64,000 nt of DNA, taken from positions 62,001 through 126,000 of the forward strand of contig NZ_JBHUEK010000017.1 of NCBI RefSeq assembly GCF_042680725.1, read 5' to 3'. The stretch's first letter is position 1; each line of letters begins with the position of its first letter. Positions 7,971-16,459 of this stretch are shown here, piece by piece. The DNA comes from Ferdinandcohnia salidurans. Lineage in GTDB: Bacteria > Bacillota > Bacilli > Bacillales > Bacillaceae_L. The position numbers and the translations under genes were made by a program. The notes below the pieces were generated by a model. It had not been told where the DNA came from. It saw nothing but the letters and a program-made list of their open reading frames with translations, and did no database searches.

Positions 7971-8456
7971 CTATTTTAACTTCACCATGTTATACCAGTT
8001 CACTCCACCATGTTTTGATTCGGACAACCCATGGTTAACAAACCCTAGGTTTTCATAAAAAGGAACTAATTCCTGTTTACAAGTTAAAGTGATTCCTTCT
8101 CTTTCATTCTCTATTACGAGTTCTTGCATTTTATCTAGTAAACTCTTTGCAATCCCTTGCTTTCGATTCTTTTTGGATACTGCTAATCCCAGAACACACT
8201 GATATCCTCCTCTATTTGGGTTCGGCTTGATTTCCGTAAAAAGATCATCGGTTATGTACAGTTGATTAATAACAGGTCCATTAATATAACCGAGTATCTC
8301 CCCTTCCTTTTCAGCCACAATAAAGCTATCCGCTATCAACCGAATTCTCTCTATAAAAATTTCTTTTGTCGCTGCCTCCTCAACCGTAAAGCCTTCATTT
8401 TCAATATGTAACAACTGTTCTAAATCTGTTGCCTGAACATTCCTCATAGTAAACAT
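7971..8456 (-). CDS. GNAT family N-acetyltransferase
   Basis: This 161-aa protein has the GNAT fold. Strand beta-4 and the acetyl-CoA loop are seen as CVLGLAVSKKNRKQGIAKSLLDKM, with an R/K-K-QGIA pyrophosphate loop near residue 115. It ends in the usual FYENLGFVNHG motif. The substrate is not evident. The gene is upstream of and divergent from the short-chain dehydrogenase at 8633, with a shared intergenic region of about 170 bp. Confidence 0.85.
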   Translation of the reverse strand: MFTMRNVQATDLEQLLHIENEGFTVEEAATKEIFIERIRLIADSFIVAEKEGEILGYINGPVINQLYITDDLFTEIKPNPNRGGYQCVLGLAVSKKNRKQGIAKSLLDKMQELVIENEREGITLTCKQELVPFYENLGFVNHGLSESKHGGVNWYNMVKLK

Positions 8457-8632
8457 CTTATCTAATTCCCCTCTCCTCCATTGAAGATTCCTACTTTTAT
8501 TGTATAATATTCTTCAAATTTTTCCTTAACCACTCAAAAACTATATCAATTATTATTTTTTCACTATGTCATCAAGTATCTTAACCTACATAAGATATGG
8601 AGTGCATATTTTTATACGATGGGGGTTATTTA

Positions 8633-9412
8633 ATGAAGGTATCCGATAAGGTCATTGTCGTTACGGGTGCAGGGGGTGGGATTGGACGTGAGCTGGTTCG
8701 CCAGCTGTTGGAAAAAGGAGCTAATGTCGCAGCAATCATTCACAAAAATGGGCTCGATAAAATGAAGGCATTCAAAGAAGAGTATAGCAACAGAATTTCA
8801 ATTCACACCGCAAATATTGCGAACAAAGAGGATGTGCAAAGGCTTCCTGATGAAGTCATTGCCAGTCACGGTTGCGTAGACGGAATTATCAATAATGCAG
8901 GCATCATTCAACCTTTTATAAGTGTAAATGAACTTGAGTATGAACAAATTCAATGGGTAATGGATGTCAATTTTTATGGAACGCTTTATATGTGTAAATC
9001 GTTTTTACCACATCTGTTAATCAGGCCGGAAGCTCATATTGCAAATGTAGCGAGTATGGGTGGATCCCTACCGATTCCGCAACAAACAATCTACTGTGCT
9101 TCAAAAGCAGCTGTTAAGATGTTAACCGAATCCCTTCACTCCGAGCTTCGAAAAACCAATGTAGGTGTGACCCTTGTGATTCCTGGCGCGGTCGAAACAG
9201 ACCTCGTTGAAAAAGCCAAAGTGGAAAAAGAAGGTGCTGAAAGTTCTACCTATAAGCTACTTAGCCCCATCGTCGCAGCTAGCATCATTATTGAAGGAAT
9301 AGAAACTAAAAAATACCGCGTCTTAGCCGGAAACGATTCGAAAATCATGGACATTTTATATCGACTTAATCCAAAAAAGGCTACTGAATTGATTGCTAAA
9401 AAGATTTTATAA
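8633..9412 (+). CDS. Short-chain dehydrogenase/reductase (SDR)
   Basis: This protein (259 aa from ATG 8633) has the classical SDR signature. It shows VVTGAGGGIGRE for NAD(P) binding (TGxxxGIG), NNAG near residue 88, a catalytic Ser in VASMGG, and YCASK (YxxxK). The substrate is unknown. The start at 8633 follows GGGGGT at 7 bp; the in-frame upstream ATG has no such site. It ends 55 bp before a convergent membrane protein gene. Confidence 0.9.
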   Translation: MKVSDKVIVVTGAGGGIGRELVRQLLEKGANVAAIIHKNGLDKMKAFKEEYSNRISIHTANIANKEDVQRLPDEVIASHGCVDGIINNAGIIQPFISVNELEYEQIQWVMDVNFYGTLYMCKSFLPHLLIRPEAHIANVASMGGSLPIPQQTIYCASKAAVKMLTESLHSELRKTNVGVTLVIPGAVETDLVEKAKVEKEGAESSTYKLLSPIVAASIIIEGIETKKYRVLAGNDSKIMDILYRLNPKKATELIAKKIL

Positions 9413-9467
9413 TATCCCGGCGCTCAATCTTAGCTAGGATAAACACCTTCAACCTCACAGCAATCTA

Positions 9468-10067
9468 TTAAATATTTGTTTTTTTATGAAAAAGGCTCCA
9501 TTTATTTGTCTTACTTAAGAAAAAAAATACATCTGTTATCCATTTTGCTATCAGTCCAATGGTTATGTAAAAAAGAAATAATAGGAAAAAATTTTCCTTA
9601 CCACCAAAGCGAAACAAACCAATCCCTAGCAATAAGGGTTTAATGAAAAAGGCAAAGACAAGGCAAAGAAAAAGTAGCCAAAGATAATAATTTTTATTTT
9701 TATTAAGGGAATATTGGTAAAGAAGGATATACGCTACTGGAACGAAAGATGAATCAAGCGCTAAGTTAGACGGAAGACCCGGTAATAATTTATATGGATA
9801 GATCCACCAGCCTTTTGATACTCCAATTACATCGGAAAAGGCAAAAAAGATATGTACCCCATATCCGTAAAATCCTAGATGAAAGATTTTTCTTCGGTCT
9901 ATAAAAAGAAATAAAGCTATGAGTGGAATAATTAACATTGCCAAAACAACCCAAAACTGCCATGTATGGAAATGAGAGTAATCGTTCCAATAACTGATCC
10001 ACCTCTCACTTTGTTGAACTTCTGCTTTTCTTATTTTCTCTATCAATTCCAATTGGTCTTTGTTCAC
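9468..10067 (-). CDS. CBO0543-type membrane protein, copy 5
   Basis: This 199-aa protein has a hydrophilic N-terminal region (about 30 residues, rich in K/E/R), then WQFWVVLAMLIIPLIALFLFI and about four more membrane segments. The motifs GWWIYPYKLLPGLPSN and LDSSFVPVAYILLYQY correspond to WGYPDKLLP and ADITVIPVLFMFIYQ of copy 1, so these two are the clearest paralogue pair. The start is GTG at 10067 after AGGAGG. The role is unknown. Confidence 0.75.
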   Translation of the reverse strand: MNKDQLELIEKIRKAEVQQSERWISYWNDYSHFHTWQFWVVLAMLIIPLIALFLFIDRRKIFHLGFYGYGVHIFFAFSDVIGVSKGWWIYPYKLLPGLPSNLALDSSFVPVAYILLYQYSLNKNKNYYLWLLFLCLVFAFFIKPLLLGIGLFRFGGKENFFLLFLFYITIGLIAKWITDVFFFLSKTNKWSLFHKKTNI

Positions 10068-10205
10068 AAAGAAGCCTCCTGTTTTCTTGATAGTATTTTT
10101 CTTTTTATATACGTTTATTCCACCTCAGTCTACTATTTGTTAACTGCCCCCTAGTACTTTATGCATTAGTAAGTTGGGGGCAAAATCCCTTATGTTGTTG
10201 GTATT

Positions 10206-10304
10206 TCAGAAGAACATGTCATAGAAGATGCCCTGTGCTATAAGTAGAGAAGCAGCCCTTAGGCCACTTATACCTGCCCCTACAATAACTACCTGATACT
10301 TCAT
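10206..10304 (-). pseudogene. Remnant of a FAD-dependent oxidoreductase (N-terminal dinucleotide-binding motif only)
   Basis: A 32-codon ORF with a good AGGAAGG site encodes MKYQVVIVGAGISGLRAAS and then a few unrelated residues before a stop. The first 20 residues are the Rossmann GxGxxG fold of flavin amine oxidase-type proteins, and the rest of the enzyme is missing. It starts 24 bp after the MFS transporter gene, as a second gene of that operon would. It is most likely the scar of a deletion. Confidence 0.75.
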
Positions 10305-10327
10305 TTTCCTTCCTCTTTTCTACTTGT

Positions 10328-11653
10328 TCACCCAGTGATTTGTATTTTATTAGACTTTCTCTGTTTATCGATACCTGCCCATAAGACGATTGGAATAAGG
10401 AGTAATGTAAACATACCAGCAGCAATTGAAAGTACTGCATAACTAGAATGTGCTACTATCAAACCAGATATGCCCCCTCCTAATGCCCCGGACAAAGCAA
10501 TTCCAACATCTACAGACCCTTGAGTCTTAGCCCTATTAGATGGTGAAGTTGCATCAACAAGGATTGCTGTACCACTGATTAAACCAAAATTCCAACCAAG
10601 TCCAAGTAATGCAAGTGCTGTAATAAGTACTACCATCGAATCAGCGGGTCCCATGGCAGCTAGAATGCCAGAAGCAAGTAGTGTAATGGCAGAAGCAATG
10701 GCCATGGTTGCACGTCCGATTTTATCAACAAGAAATCCCGTAACTAATGAAGGTAAAAACATAGCCCCTATATGAAAACCTATGACAAGTCCTACATCAT
10801 TCAAACCATGTCCATAGTGTCCCATATGTATCGGCGTCATCGTCATAATTGCGGTCATCACAAATTGAGTTAACACCATTACGGAAGCTCCTGCAAAAAT
10901 GCCTCGCCTGCTGATAAATGATAAATTAGAGCTTTCCTCTGCTAGTAGATGATCTTTTGAACTTTTAGCATCTGATATTGCTTTGGCAACAATAAAGGGG
11001 TCAGGTCTAAGAAAAAACAATAGAACGAAACCAGCGAGTATATATGCTGCTGCAGCTAATAAAAATGGACCCGCTAAAGCAGGAATTCCTATGGAAATTG
11101 CAAACTCACCCATTACATCCACCATGTTTGGACCTGCAACAGCCCCAAATGTGGTAGAAACCAAGGCTATACTAATCGCCTTCGCCCTTTGTGTAGAGCT
11201 TGCCAAGTCCGTTCCTGCGTAACGTGCTTGTAAGTTTGTCGCTGAGCCAGCTCCGTAGATAAGCAATGAAACAAACAAGAGTAGAATGCTATTTGTTATT
11301 GCTGAAATAACAACACCAATAGCACCCAGACCGCCACCCAAAAATCCTGTCGCAAGTCCAAAACGTCTTCCATACATTTGTGAAAGTCTTCCCACAAGTA
11401 GTGCGGCTCCTGCTGAGCCTAGAGTAAATAACGCTGTAGGAATTCCCGTTACACTATCTGTACCTAACATATCTTGTGCTAAAAGTGCTCCCACTGTGAT
11501 TCCTGCTGCAAGTCCTGCTCCACCAAAAATTTGAGATAAGACAACAACCAGTAAAGTTCTTTTATAGAGTTGTTTTTGTTTTTCTGAAGAACGAATGTAT
11601 ATTTGTAACCAAGCTGCTTTAACGTCACCCTTTTTCCCGTTACCCTCTACCAC
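10328..11653 (-). CDS. MFS transporter
   Basis: This 441-aa protein has 12 predicted membrane segments. The MFS loop 2-3 motif appears as GRLSQMYGRRFGLATGFLGG, and a second, weaker copy in the C-terminal half reads GFLVDKIGRATMAIAS. It probably exports or imports a small molecule by proton antiport or symport; the substrate is unknown. The start is GTG at 11653 after a weak site. It was probably co-transcribed with the flavoenzyme whose remnant follows. A MocR-type regulator lies just upstream in the same direction. Confidence 0.85.
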   Translation of the reverse strand: MVEGNGKKGDVKAAWLQIYIRSSEKQKQLYKRTLLVVVLSQIFGGAGLAAGITVGALLAQDMLGTDSVTGIPTALFTLGSAGAALLVGRLSQMYGRRFGLATGFLGGGLGAIGVVISAITNSILLLFVSLLIYGAGSATNLQARYAGTDLASSTQRAKAISIALVSTTFGAVAGPNMVDVMGEFAISIGIPALAGPFLLAAAAYILAGFVLLFFLRPDPFIVAKAISDAKSSKDHLLAEESSNLSFISRRGIFAGASVMVLTQFVMTAIMTMTPIHMGHYGHGLNDVGLVIGFHIGAMFLPSLVTGFLVDKIGRATMAIASAITLLASGILAAMGPADSMVVLITALALLGLGWNFGLISGTAILVDATSPSNRAKTQGSVDVGIALSGALGGGISGLIVAHSSYAVLSIAAGMFTLLLIPIVLWAGIDKQRKSNKIQITG

Positions 11654-11735
11654 ATTTACACCATCTTTCTATTAAACTAATTTTTGATTATTCCATCATT
11701 TAACTGGATTTTAAACATCTTAACATGTCTAAAAA

Positions 11736-11763
11736 TGCCATACAATATAATAATTGTATGGCA
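11736..11763 (-). terminator. Terminator after the MocR-type regulator gene
   Basis: The perfect inverted repeat TGCCATACAAT/ATTGTATGGCA with a 6-nt loop is followed on the minus strand by TTTTTAG. It lies 8 bp past the stop of the regulator gene. Confidence 0.8.
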
Positions 11764-11770
11764 CACACTT

Positions 11771-13159
11771 TTAGGAAAGTTGGGTTAGTAAACGCTTAAG
11801 GATAATCAACCCTTTTTCTAGTTCTTCAATTGTTTTTGGAGCACAGACAGCAACCCTTACAGCCCGCTCTGGACAACTATTTCCAACCACAAAACGTTCG
11901 GCTGCATATACTTGTACTCCCTGCTCAGCGGCTAGAGTTTCAAATTCTGCACCTGTAATCTTATTTGGTAATAGCAGCCAACGAAAGATGCCGGTTTCAG
12001 CACCTAAACACGGATAGTCAGCTAAATATTGATTTACCACCTGGTTTCTACTTATCGCTTGCTCCCGATGACCCTGAATTAAGACCTCAAACTGATCAGA
12101 TACAATAAGTCGTGCTGACAATTCTGCTAATAACGGGGAAACGGATATATTTAAATTATAAAGCGCTCTTGAAATAAGCTCCTTAAATCGAATCGGCACT
12201 GCTACATAGGCTAATCGTAAACCTGGTGCTATTGATTTTGATAAACTCGCAATATGAATAACCTGGTCTGGTGCGAAAGATGCGATAGCAGGAAGTGGCT
12301 TTTCGTTGTGGAGATGATACGTCGCATCTTCTATAATAAATTGATTATACTTTTTGGCGATTTCTCCAATTGCTTTTCGATTCACAACAGGCATGCAAGA
12401 AGTTGTCGGATTATGATAATCTGGGATAAGGTAAATGCCTTTAATATTCTCATGTTTACACGCATATTCAAAGGCAGCCGGGCTCATTGAATCATGATCG
12501 GATTTAATTGGTACAATTTGCAAGCTAAGCATTGCAGCCACTGTTTTTAAGCCTGGGTATGTATGATGATCAACACCAATGCGATCACCTGGCCGACAAA
12601 GACTTGCTAGTGTGGCTGCCATCGCATTTTGACCCCCATTTGCAAATAATATGTGATCAACTGTTGTTTCAAACCCACCTCTTCGGATTAGCTTAATCGC
12701 AGCATCCTTTTGCCAAAGACTTTCACCTGCTCGACCATATCCAAACCATTTTTCATAATCCGACTCTTGTAACATGCTTTTCAACTGGAGTAGTAGTGGC
12801 TCATAAGAATCGTTATCAGGTAGTGTTGCTCCCATTTCAATTAAATGCTTCGGCTTCGAGTCTTCAAGTAAATACGCATTCGATAAAGCATCATATGAAA
12901 CAAAGGTACCACTACCAACAGATGCACTTAACAAGCCATTTAACGTACATAATTTAAACGCTTTTGAAATGGTACTCAAGTTCAAATCTAAATAATCAGC
13001 CAATTCACGTTGTGGAGGAAGTTTTGTGCCTGGCAATAAAACACCGTTTAAAATATCTTGCTTTAACTGATCTGCCAGTACTTGATAAATTGGCTTTTTC
13101 GTTTTATCGATGGATGGCTTCCAACTCATCGGAAAGTCTTCAAAAGAATTAACCGGCAT
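11771..13159 (-). CDS. MocR family GntR-type regulator with aminotransferase domain
   Basis: The protein (462 aa) has an N-terminal GntR winged helix (KKPIYQVLADQLKQDIL and LPPQRELADYL, residues 20-80). A fold-type I aminotransferase-like domain follows. The PLP lysine appears in ASLSKSIAPGLRLAYV, with a DYHNPTTSC motif upstream. MocR regulators sense PLP or amino compounds and usually control a neighbouring gene, here probably the MFS transporter. ATG 13159 follows AAGGGTG; the upstream ATG at 13168 lies inside that site. The methyltransferase gene upstream is close (24 bp). Confidence 0.85.
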   Translation of the reverse strand: MPVNSFEDFPMSWKPSIDKTKKPIYQVLADQLKQDILNGVLLPGTKLPPQRELADYLDLNLSTISKAFKLCTLNGLLSASVGSGTFVSYDALSNAYLLEDSKPKHLIEMGATLPDNDSYEPLLLQLKSMLQESDYEKWFGYGRAGESLWQKDAAIKLIRRGGFETTVDHILFANGGQNAMAATLASLCRPGDRIGVDHHTYPGLKTVAAMLSLQIVPIKSDHDSMSPAAFEYACKHENIKGIYLIPDYHNPTTSCMPVVNRKAIGEIAKKYNQFIIEDATYHLHNEKPLPAIASFAPDQVIHIASLSKSIAPGLRLAYVAVPIRFKELISRALYNLNISVSPLLAELSARLIVSDQFEVLIQGHREQAISRNQVVNQYLADYPCLGAETGIFRWLLLPNKITGAEFETLAAEQGVQVYAAERFVVGNSCPERAVRVAVCAPKTIEELEKGLIILKRLLTQLS

Positions 13160-13191
13160 GATCCACACCCTTTTTCTACATCATTATCTAA

Positions 13192-13803
13192 TCAAGCCTC
13201 TACATCATTTTTATAACTACTAGAAATAAACATGGAGGCATCTTGTTTCATAAAAATACCCTTACCGTGATAGAATGTCTTCGTTTCAATTGAAGTAAAA
13301 CCAACCTCGGATAATACTTTTTTCAGTACTTCATGGGAAAAACCGTTATGTACTTTCGGGTGAGAGATTTGATCGTTTTTGTCAAAATCTATAATAATGA
13401 GCTTGCCACCCTTGTTTAAAATAGTGAACAATTCTTGTAAGATTTTTTTCGTATCAGGAATATGAAGAAGTACTAGTGACATTAACACGATGTCTGCCTT
13501 CAATTCAGGTGTTTCTTGAGTTAAATCAGCATATTGTACTTTTGCATTGGATATTCCATGTTGAGAAATTTTAGCTTCAGCCACATCCAACATGTGTTTT
13601 GATGAATCTACCAACAAAATCGAATCTACTAAGTCTGATAGTTCTAAACTAACTAGCCCCGTGCCACTTCCATAGTCGACTAACGATTTTCCTTGGCTAT
13701 TTTGCAGTTCGGTTTTTACTTCCTGCACAATTACTTTCGCTAATGCTTTTCTTTCCTCTGTATCATATCTCTTTGCCATTTCTTCGAAAACGTTATTTTC
13801 CAT
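13192..13803 (-). CDS. Class I SAM-dependent methyltransferase
   Basis: This 203-aa protein has the methyltransferase motifs in order: VDYGSGTGLVSLEL (motif I, about residue 42), LLVDSSKHMLDVA (motif II acidic region), VQYADLTQ, and IVLMSLVLLHIPD. This is a UbiE/YdaC-like single domain. The substrate is not evident. It starts at ATG after GAGGAGTC. It lies between the MocR gene downstream and the rRNA methyltransferase terminator upstream. Confidence 0.85.
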   Translation of the reverse strand: MENNVFEEMAKRYDTEERKALAKVIVQEVKTELQNSQGKSLVDYGSGTGLVSLELSDLVDSILLVDSSKHMLDVAEAKISQHGISNAKVQYADLTQETPELKADIVLMSLVLLHIPDTKKILQELFTILNKGGKLIIIDFDKNDQISHPKVHNGFSHEVLKKVLSEVGFTSIETKTFYHGKGIFMKQDASMFISSSYKNDVEA

Positions 13804-13907
13804 TTGTGACTCCTCTATTCATAAAAATGCAAACCACATAGTGCTCATTATAGCAAAACCAATACCTTAAGGCACGATACTACCCTCTTATCGGAGCATA
13901 CAAAGAA

Positions 13908-13927
13908 GTCCCTAAATAAATAGGGAC
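13908..13927. terminator. Terminator after the RlmA-type methyltransferase gene
   Basis: The inverted repeat GTCCCTA/TAGGGAC with a 6-nt loop lies 18 bp past the stop of the gene at 13945. It is followed by a modest T-rich stretch on the minus strand. Confidence 0.65.
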
Positions 13928-13944
13928 CTCTTAGCTTTTCCTGA

Positions 13945-14853
13945 CTACTTATTTTTGTTGTTCAACTTCTCCAAATCAAGCAATCTTTTATTAATTCCAA
14001 CGAGTATATCTAAATCGACTGTAATCTTTGAAACGCGATTTATAAATGACTCAACATCTGCTTTATTCGAACTCCAAGAAAGAGGCGTCATTTGCACTAA
14101 ATGTTCCAACTCATGATGATCCATATGTCTTTGATAACATACGTTAATCACTTCTTTTAAATCAAAATGCTTTTTAAAAAGCCCTACTGTTTCATCATTT
14201 TTATATGTCTTCCTATTTGTGTCTCCGTAAAGTGCTGTTCTTAGTTCTTTTAGATAATTTGTACGAGGAACCACTTTAATGACAAGACCATCTGGAACTA
14301 TAATTCTCTTAAACTCCTTGTAATTTGAAGGCGATAAGATATTAAGAACGACATGAAACGACTGATCCGCTAAAGGTGAATTTGCTAAATCACCTACAAT
14401 CCAAATTGGTTCATTGTATTTCTTAGCTGCCGATATAATACCGTCTTTTGAAATATCCAAACCAACCCCTTTTAAAGTCGGAGTCTTACATTCATTTAAA
14501 ATCTTGTGCAAATGTGATCCTTCCCCACAGCCAGCATCAAGTATAAAAAATGGGAAATTTGAAGGATTCATTTGTGTTTTTATCACGTTTGAAATTACTT
14601 GATGCAAAGGTGCGTACAACTCACTATCCATAATTATTTTCTGCCTTGCGTCAAATAAACTCTTATCGTAATGACTATTTGAAGAACGCGTCATTAAGTT
14701 AACATATCCTTGTTTAGCAAAATCGAAATTATGTTTATTAATACAAATTAGCCTTTTAAAATCAACAACCTTCAAAGAACCTTTACAATGGGGACATCTA
14801 AACGCTTCACTAGATTCACTAAAACCTTTTGCACTTTTTGTTTTGTTATTCAT
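13945..14853 (-). CDS. RlmA-type 23S rRNA (guanine-N1) methyltransferase
   Basis: This 302-aa protein matches the RlmA/TlrB family, which methylates G745 or G748 in 23S rRNA helix 35. RlmA-II members such as TlrB contribute to tylosin-type macrolide resistance. An N-terminal zinc module is visible (CPHC near residue 20, then CINKHNF), followed by QGYVNLMTRSS. The SAM motif is LDAGCGEGSHLH near residue 105, and NILSPSNYKEF forms the catalytic region. The gene lies behind a regulated leader of about 400 nt with an ErmD-like peptide and terminators (14879-15311). That supports a drug-inducible resistance role. Confidence 0.85.
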   Translation of the reverse strand: MNNKTKSAKGFSESSEAFRCPHCKGSLKVVDFKRLICINKHNFDFAKQGYVNLMTRSSNSHYDKSLFDARQKIIMDSELYAPLHQVISNVIKTQMNPSNFPFFILDAGCGEGSHLHKILNECKTPTLKGVGLDISKDGIISAAKKYNEPIWIVGDLANSPLADQSFHVVLNILSPSNYKEFKRIIVPDGLVIKVVPRTNYLKELRTALYGDTNRKTYKNDETVGLFKKHFDLKEVINVCYQRHMDHHELEHLVQMTPLSWSSNKADVESFINRVSKITVDLDILVGINKRLLDLEKLNNKNK

Positions 14854-14866
14854 GTTTCTCTTCCTT

Positions 14867-14903
14867 TCAAAAATAAAAAATCACAGGCAATCCACCTGTG
14901 ATT
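14867..14903 (-). terminator. Leader terminator directly before the rRNA methyltransferase gene
   Basis: The 9-bp perfect stem AATCACAGG/CCTGTGATT is followed on the minus strand by TTTTTTATTTTT. It ends only about 14 bp before the ATG, with no gene in between, so it must act as an attenuator. Confidence 0.85.
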
Positions 14904-15008
14904 CAGAGTAAAGGGAAGAAACCCATCCTTATTAGACTTGGTTCTAAAAGAGGCCTCACTAAATAGGCCTTCGTTGTAGAAAGGAGAAGGAAAATTAGAC
15001 ATAAATAA

Positions 15009-15034
15009 AGAAAGGCAGAACAATCCGCCTTTCT
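15009..15034 (-). terminator. Second leader terminator in the rRNA methyltransferase 5' region
   Basis: The 8-bp stem AGAAAGGC/GCCTTTCT is followed on the minus strand by TTATTTAT. It lies between the leader peptide and the structural gene. Confidence 0.75.
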
Positions 15035-15146
15035 CACATTACATAATATCTATTCATCCCTATAAGACGATAGTAAAGGAAAATACATGTAGCACTAGCT
15101 AAATAACGTGTATTTCCATATGAAATGAAGATTATTAAAAAAGGAC

Positions 15147-15229
15147 AGACTTATCCCGTTTACTCTGTTTACACAAACAGAGCCTTTGAACATATTAAAT
15201 TACTGGTTCAAAGATGGGAATCGAAGTCT
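15147..15229 (-). promoter_or_regulatory. Alternative RNA structures over the leader peptide (attenuator)
   Basis: On the minus strand the 3' half of the leader ORF holds CTTTGAAC (15206-15213), which pairs perfectly with GTTCAAAG (15184-15191). A second hairpin is CTCTGTTT/AAACAGAG (15163-15182). The leader segment AGACTTCGATTCCC (15216-15229) can instead pair with GGGATAAGTCT (15147-15157), which precedes a T6 run. Ribosome stalling in the leader would change which pairing forms. This is the logic known for ermK. Confidence 0.6.
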
Positions 15230-15244
15230 CATATAATGTATCAT
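15200..15244 (-). CDS. 14-residue ErmD-like leader peptide MIHYMRLRFPSLNQ
   Basis: A short ORF with a strong AGGAGG site (about 15256-15261) lies just downstream of a good promoter. It encodes MIHYMRLRFPSLNQ. From memory, the ErmD/ErmK leader is MTHSMRLRFPTLNQ, which differs at only three positions. The MRLR macrolide-stalling motif is kept. Translation arrest by a macrolide or ketolide here should remodel the leader RNA and let transcription reach the RlmA-type gene at 13945-14853. The start codon, stop and RBS are clear; drug response is inferred from the known leader family. Confidence 0.85.
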   Translation of the reverse strand: MIHYMRLRFPSLNQ

Positions 15245-15282
15245 TTTTTAATAATCCTCCTACACTATTAATTGCAATAATA

Positions 15283-15311
15283 ATTATAGGGAATTCGTTT
15301 ATTAAAGTCAA
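15283..15311 (-). promoter_or_regulatory. Sigma-A promoter of the leader and rRNA methyltransferase gene
   Basis: TTGACT (15306-15311) and TATAAT (15283-15288) on the minus strand are spaced by 17 bp. This near-consensus promoter suits constitutive initiation with control by attenuation. Confidence 0.85.
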
Positions 15312-15391
15312 AGATATGATAGTTTAATAATTTCAAAAAATTAGCGCTTATCCTTCCTGAACTATCGCACCGCTACCGGAAAACAAACCCT

Positions 15392-15817
15392 TTAATTTTT
15401 ATTTATCATCTTTCGTCGTTCAATCCGATTAAAAATCGAATACGAAATACTTAAAATCACCCCTATTAGGATAGCAATAAAGAAACCAAACATGCCTTGA
15501 AAACCAACCCAACCAGTTGTAAATGTCAGAAAAAATAATACGTAACAAAAACCAACTAGGATGATTGCAATAGGAACGTTAAATGGAAACAAACGCTTCC
15601 ACCCTTTTGCTAATAAAACGGAACAGATTAGTAAAGCAATTGCAGTGAACATTTGAATCGATCCCCATCGGAACTCTGCTCGAGACTGCGCATCCTCACC
15701 AAAGGCAGGTATATTTAGAAGATTATACATTGTGATAGTTGCCGTAATAATTGCTGTAAAAACAACAAGTATGAAAATTGTCCAGTTTATTGCCTTGAGA
15801 TAATCTTTGCTGCTCAT
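15392..15817 (-). CDS. Small four-helix membrane protein, unknown function
   Basis: This 141-aa protein has four hydrophobic helices, at about residues 11-33, 53-70, 77-98 and 105-128. A soluble loop with FGEDAQSRAEFRWGS follows helix 1, and the tail is basic (RIERRKMINKN). I do not recognise a named family. The ATG follows AGGAGGGATTAA. A dispersed terminator-like element (about 15336-15380) follows the stop codon. The gene has no obvious operon partner. Confidence 0.65.
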   Translation of the reverse strand: MSSKDYLKAINWTIFILVVFTAIITATITMYNLLNIPAFGEDAQSRAEFRWGSIQMFTAIALLICSVLLAKGWKRLFPFNVPIAIILVGFCYVLFFLTFTTGWVGFQGMFGFFIAILIGVILSISYSIFNRIERRKMINKN

Positions 15818-16459
15818 TTAATCCCTCCTCATTTTTTATTCGACATTGCAGGAAAAAATATTAGTGGTCTATGTATTAATGAAGGATGAATGCTCTAATC
15901 GTTGTCTGAAATACCGTGCTGCTCATTTAATAACTTCTACAAAAAAGCCCGTAATCCTTCAAAGGTTAAAACTCCCTTCGTATAATTGAAAAACTTCATA
16001 ATGTATTTGGTGATAAAATACATTATTCCTATTGTGATGTAAATAAAATTTAAAAATGGTTTCCTAGTCTGGAAACCATTTTTGTAGTTGACCATACGGT
16101 GTTACCAATTCGTTTTTCTCTTTTACGAAAAAAAGATAAACGATTACTATTCACATACCTAAAACAATGAAAGCCCTACCTCTCTTTCATCCTTACGGCT
16201 CCTTGTCCGTGCCAGTATGAATCAGGATTGCAAAAAATCAAGTGACTGTATTATCGAGTTATTTGTTGAAACTCCAAAGTTCGTAAAAGAAATTCAAATA
16301 ATAAGAATGGATTAAATTGTAGAAATAACAAATGAGGTAATGCTCTAAAGGTGAGTTGGAGAAGTTGAATGTCTTTACAAGATTTACTTTTAAAAAGAAA
16401 CATATTCCCAAAAAAAGAGGATATTTTCGGGAGATGTAATAGATGAGTTTAAATGATCA
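15818..16459. other. 642-bp intergenic region with an orphan terminator and a dispersed element
   Basis: A dispersed terminator-like element lies at about 15938-15985. A perfect hairpin at 16052-16083 (AAAATGGTTTCC/GGAAACCATTTTT, 6-nt loop) has T-runs on both sides but no adjacent gene. A 25-codon ORF at 16369-16446 lacks convincing support. The region may hold a small RNA or the remains of a deleted gene. Confidence 0.5.
16052..16083. terminator. Orphan bidirectional terminator hairpin
   Basis: A 12-bp perfect stem with loop TAGTCT and flanking A/T runs lies more than 200 bp from the nearest annotated stop codon. It suggests an unannotated transcript on either side. Confidence 0.65.

Noticed and set aside
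16369..16446. 25-codon ORF MSLQDLLLKRNIFPKKEDIFGRC
   Set aside because: It has no clear ribosome binding site and I see no family match; kept only as part of the described gap.
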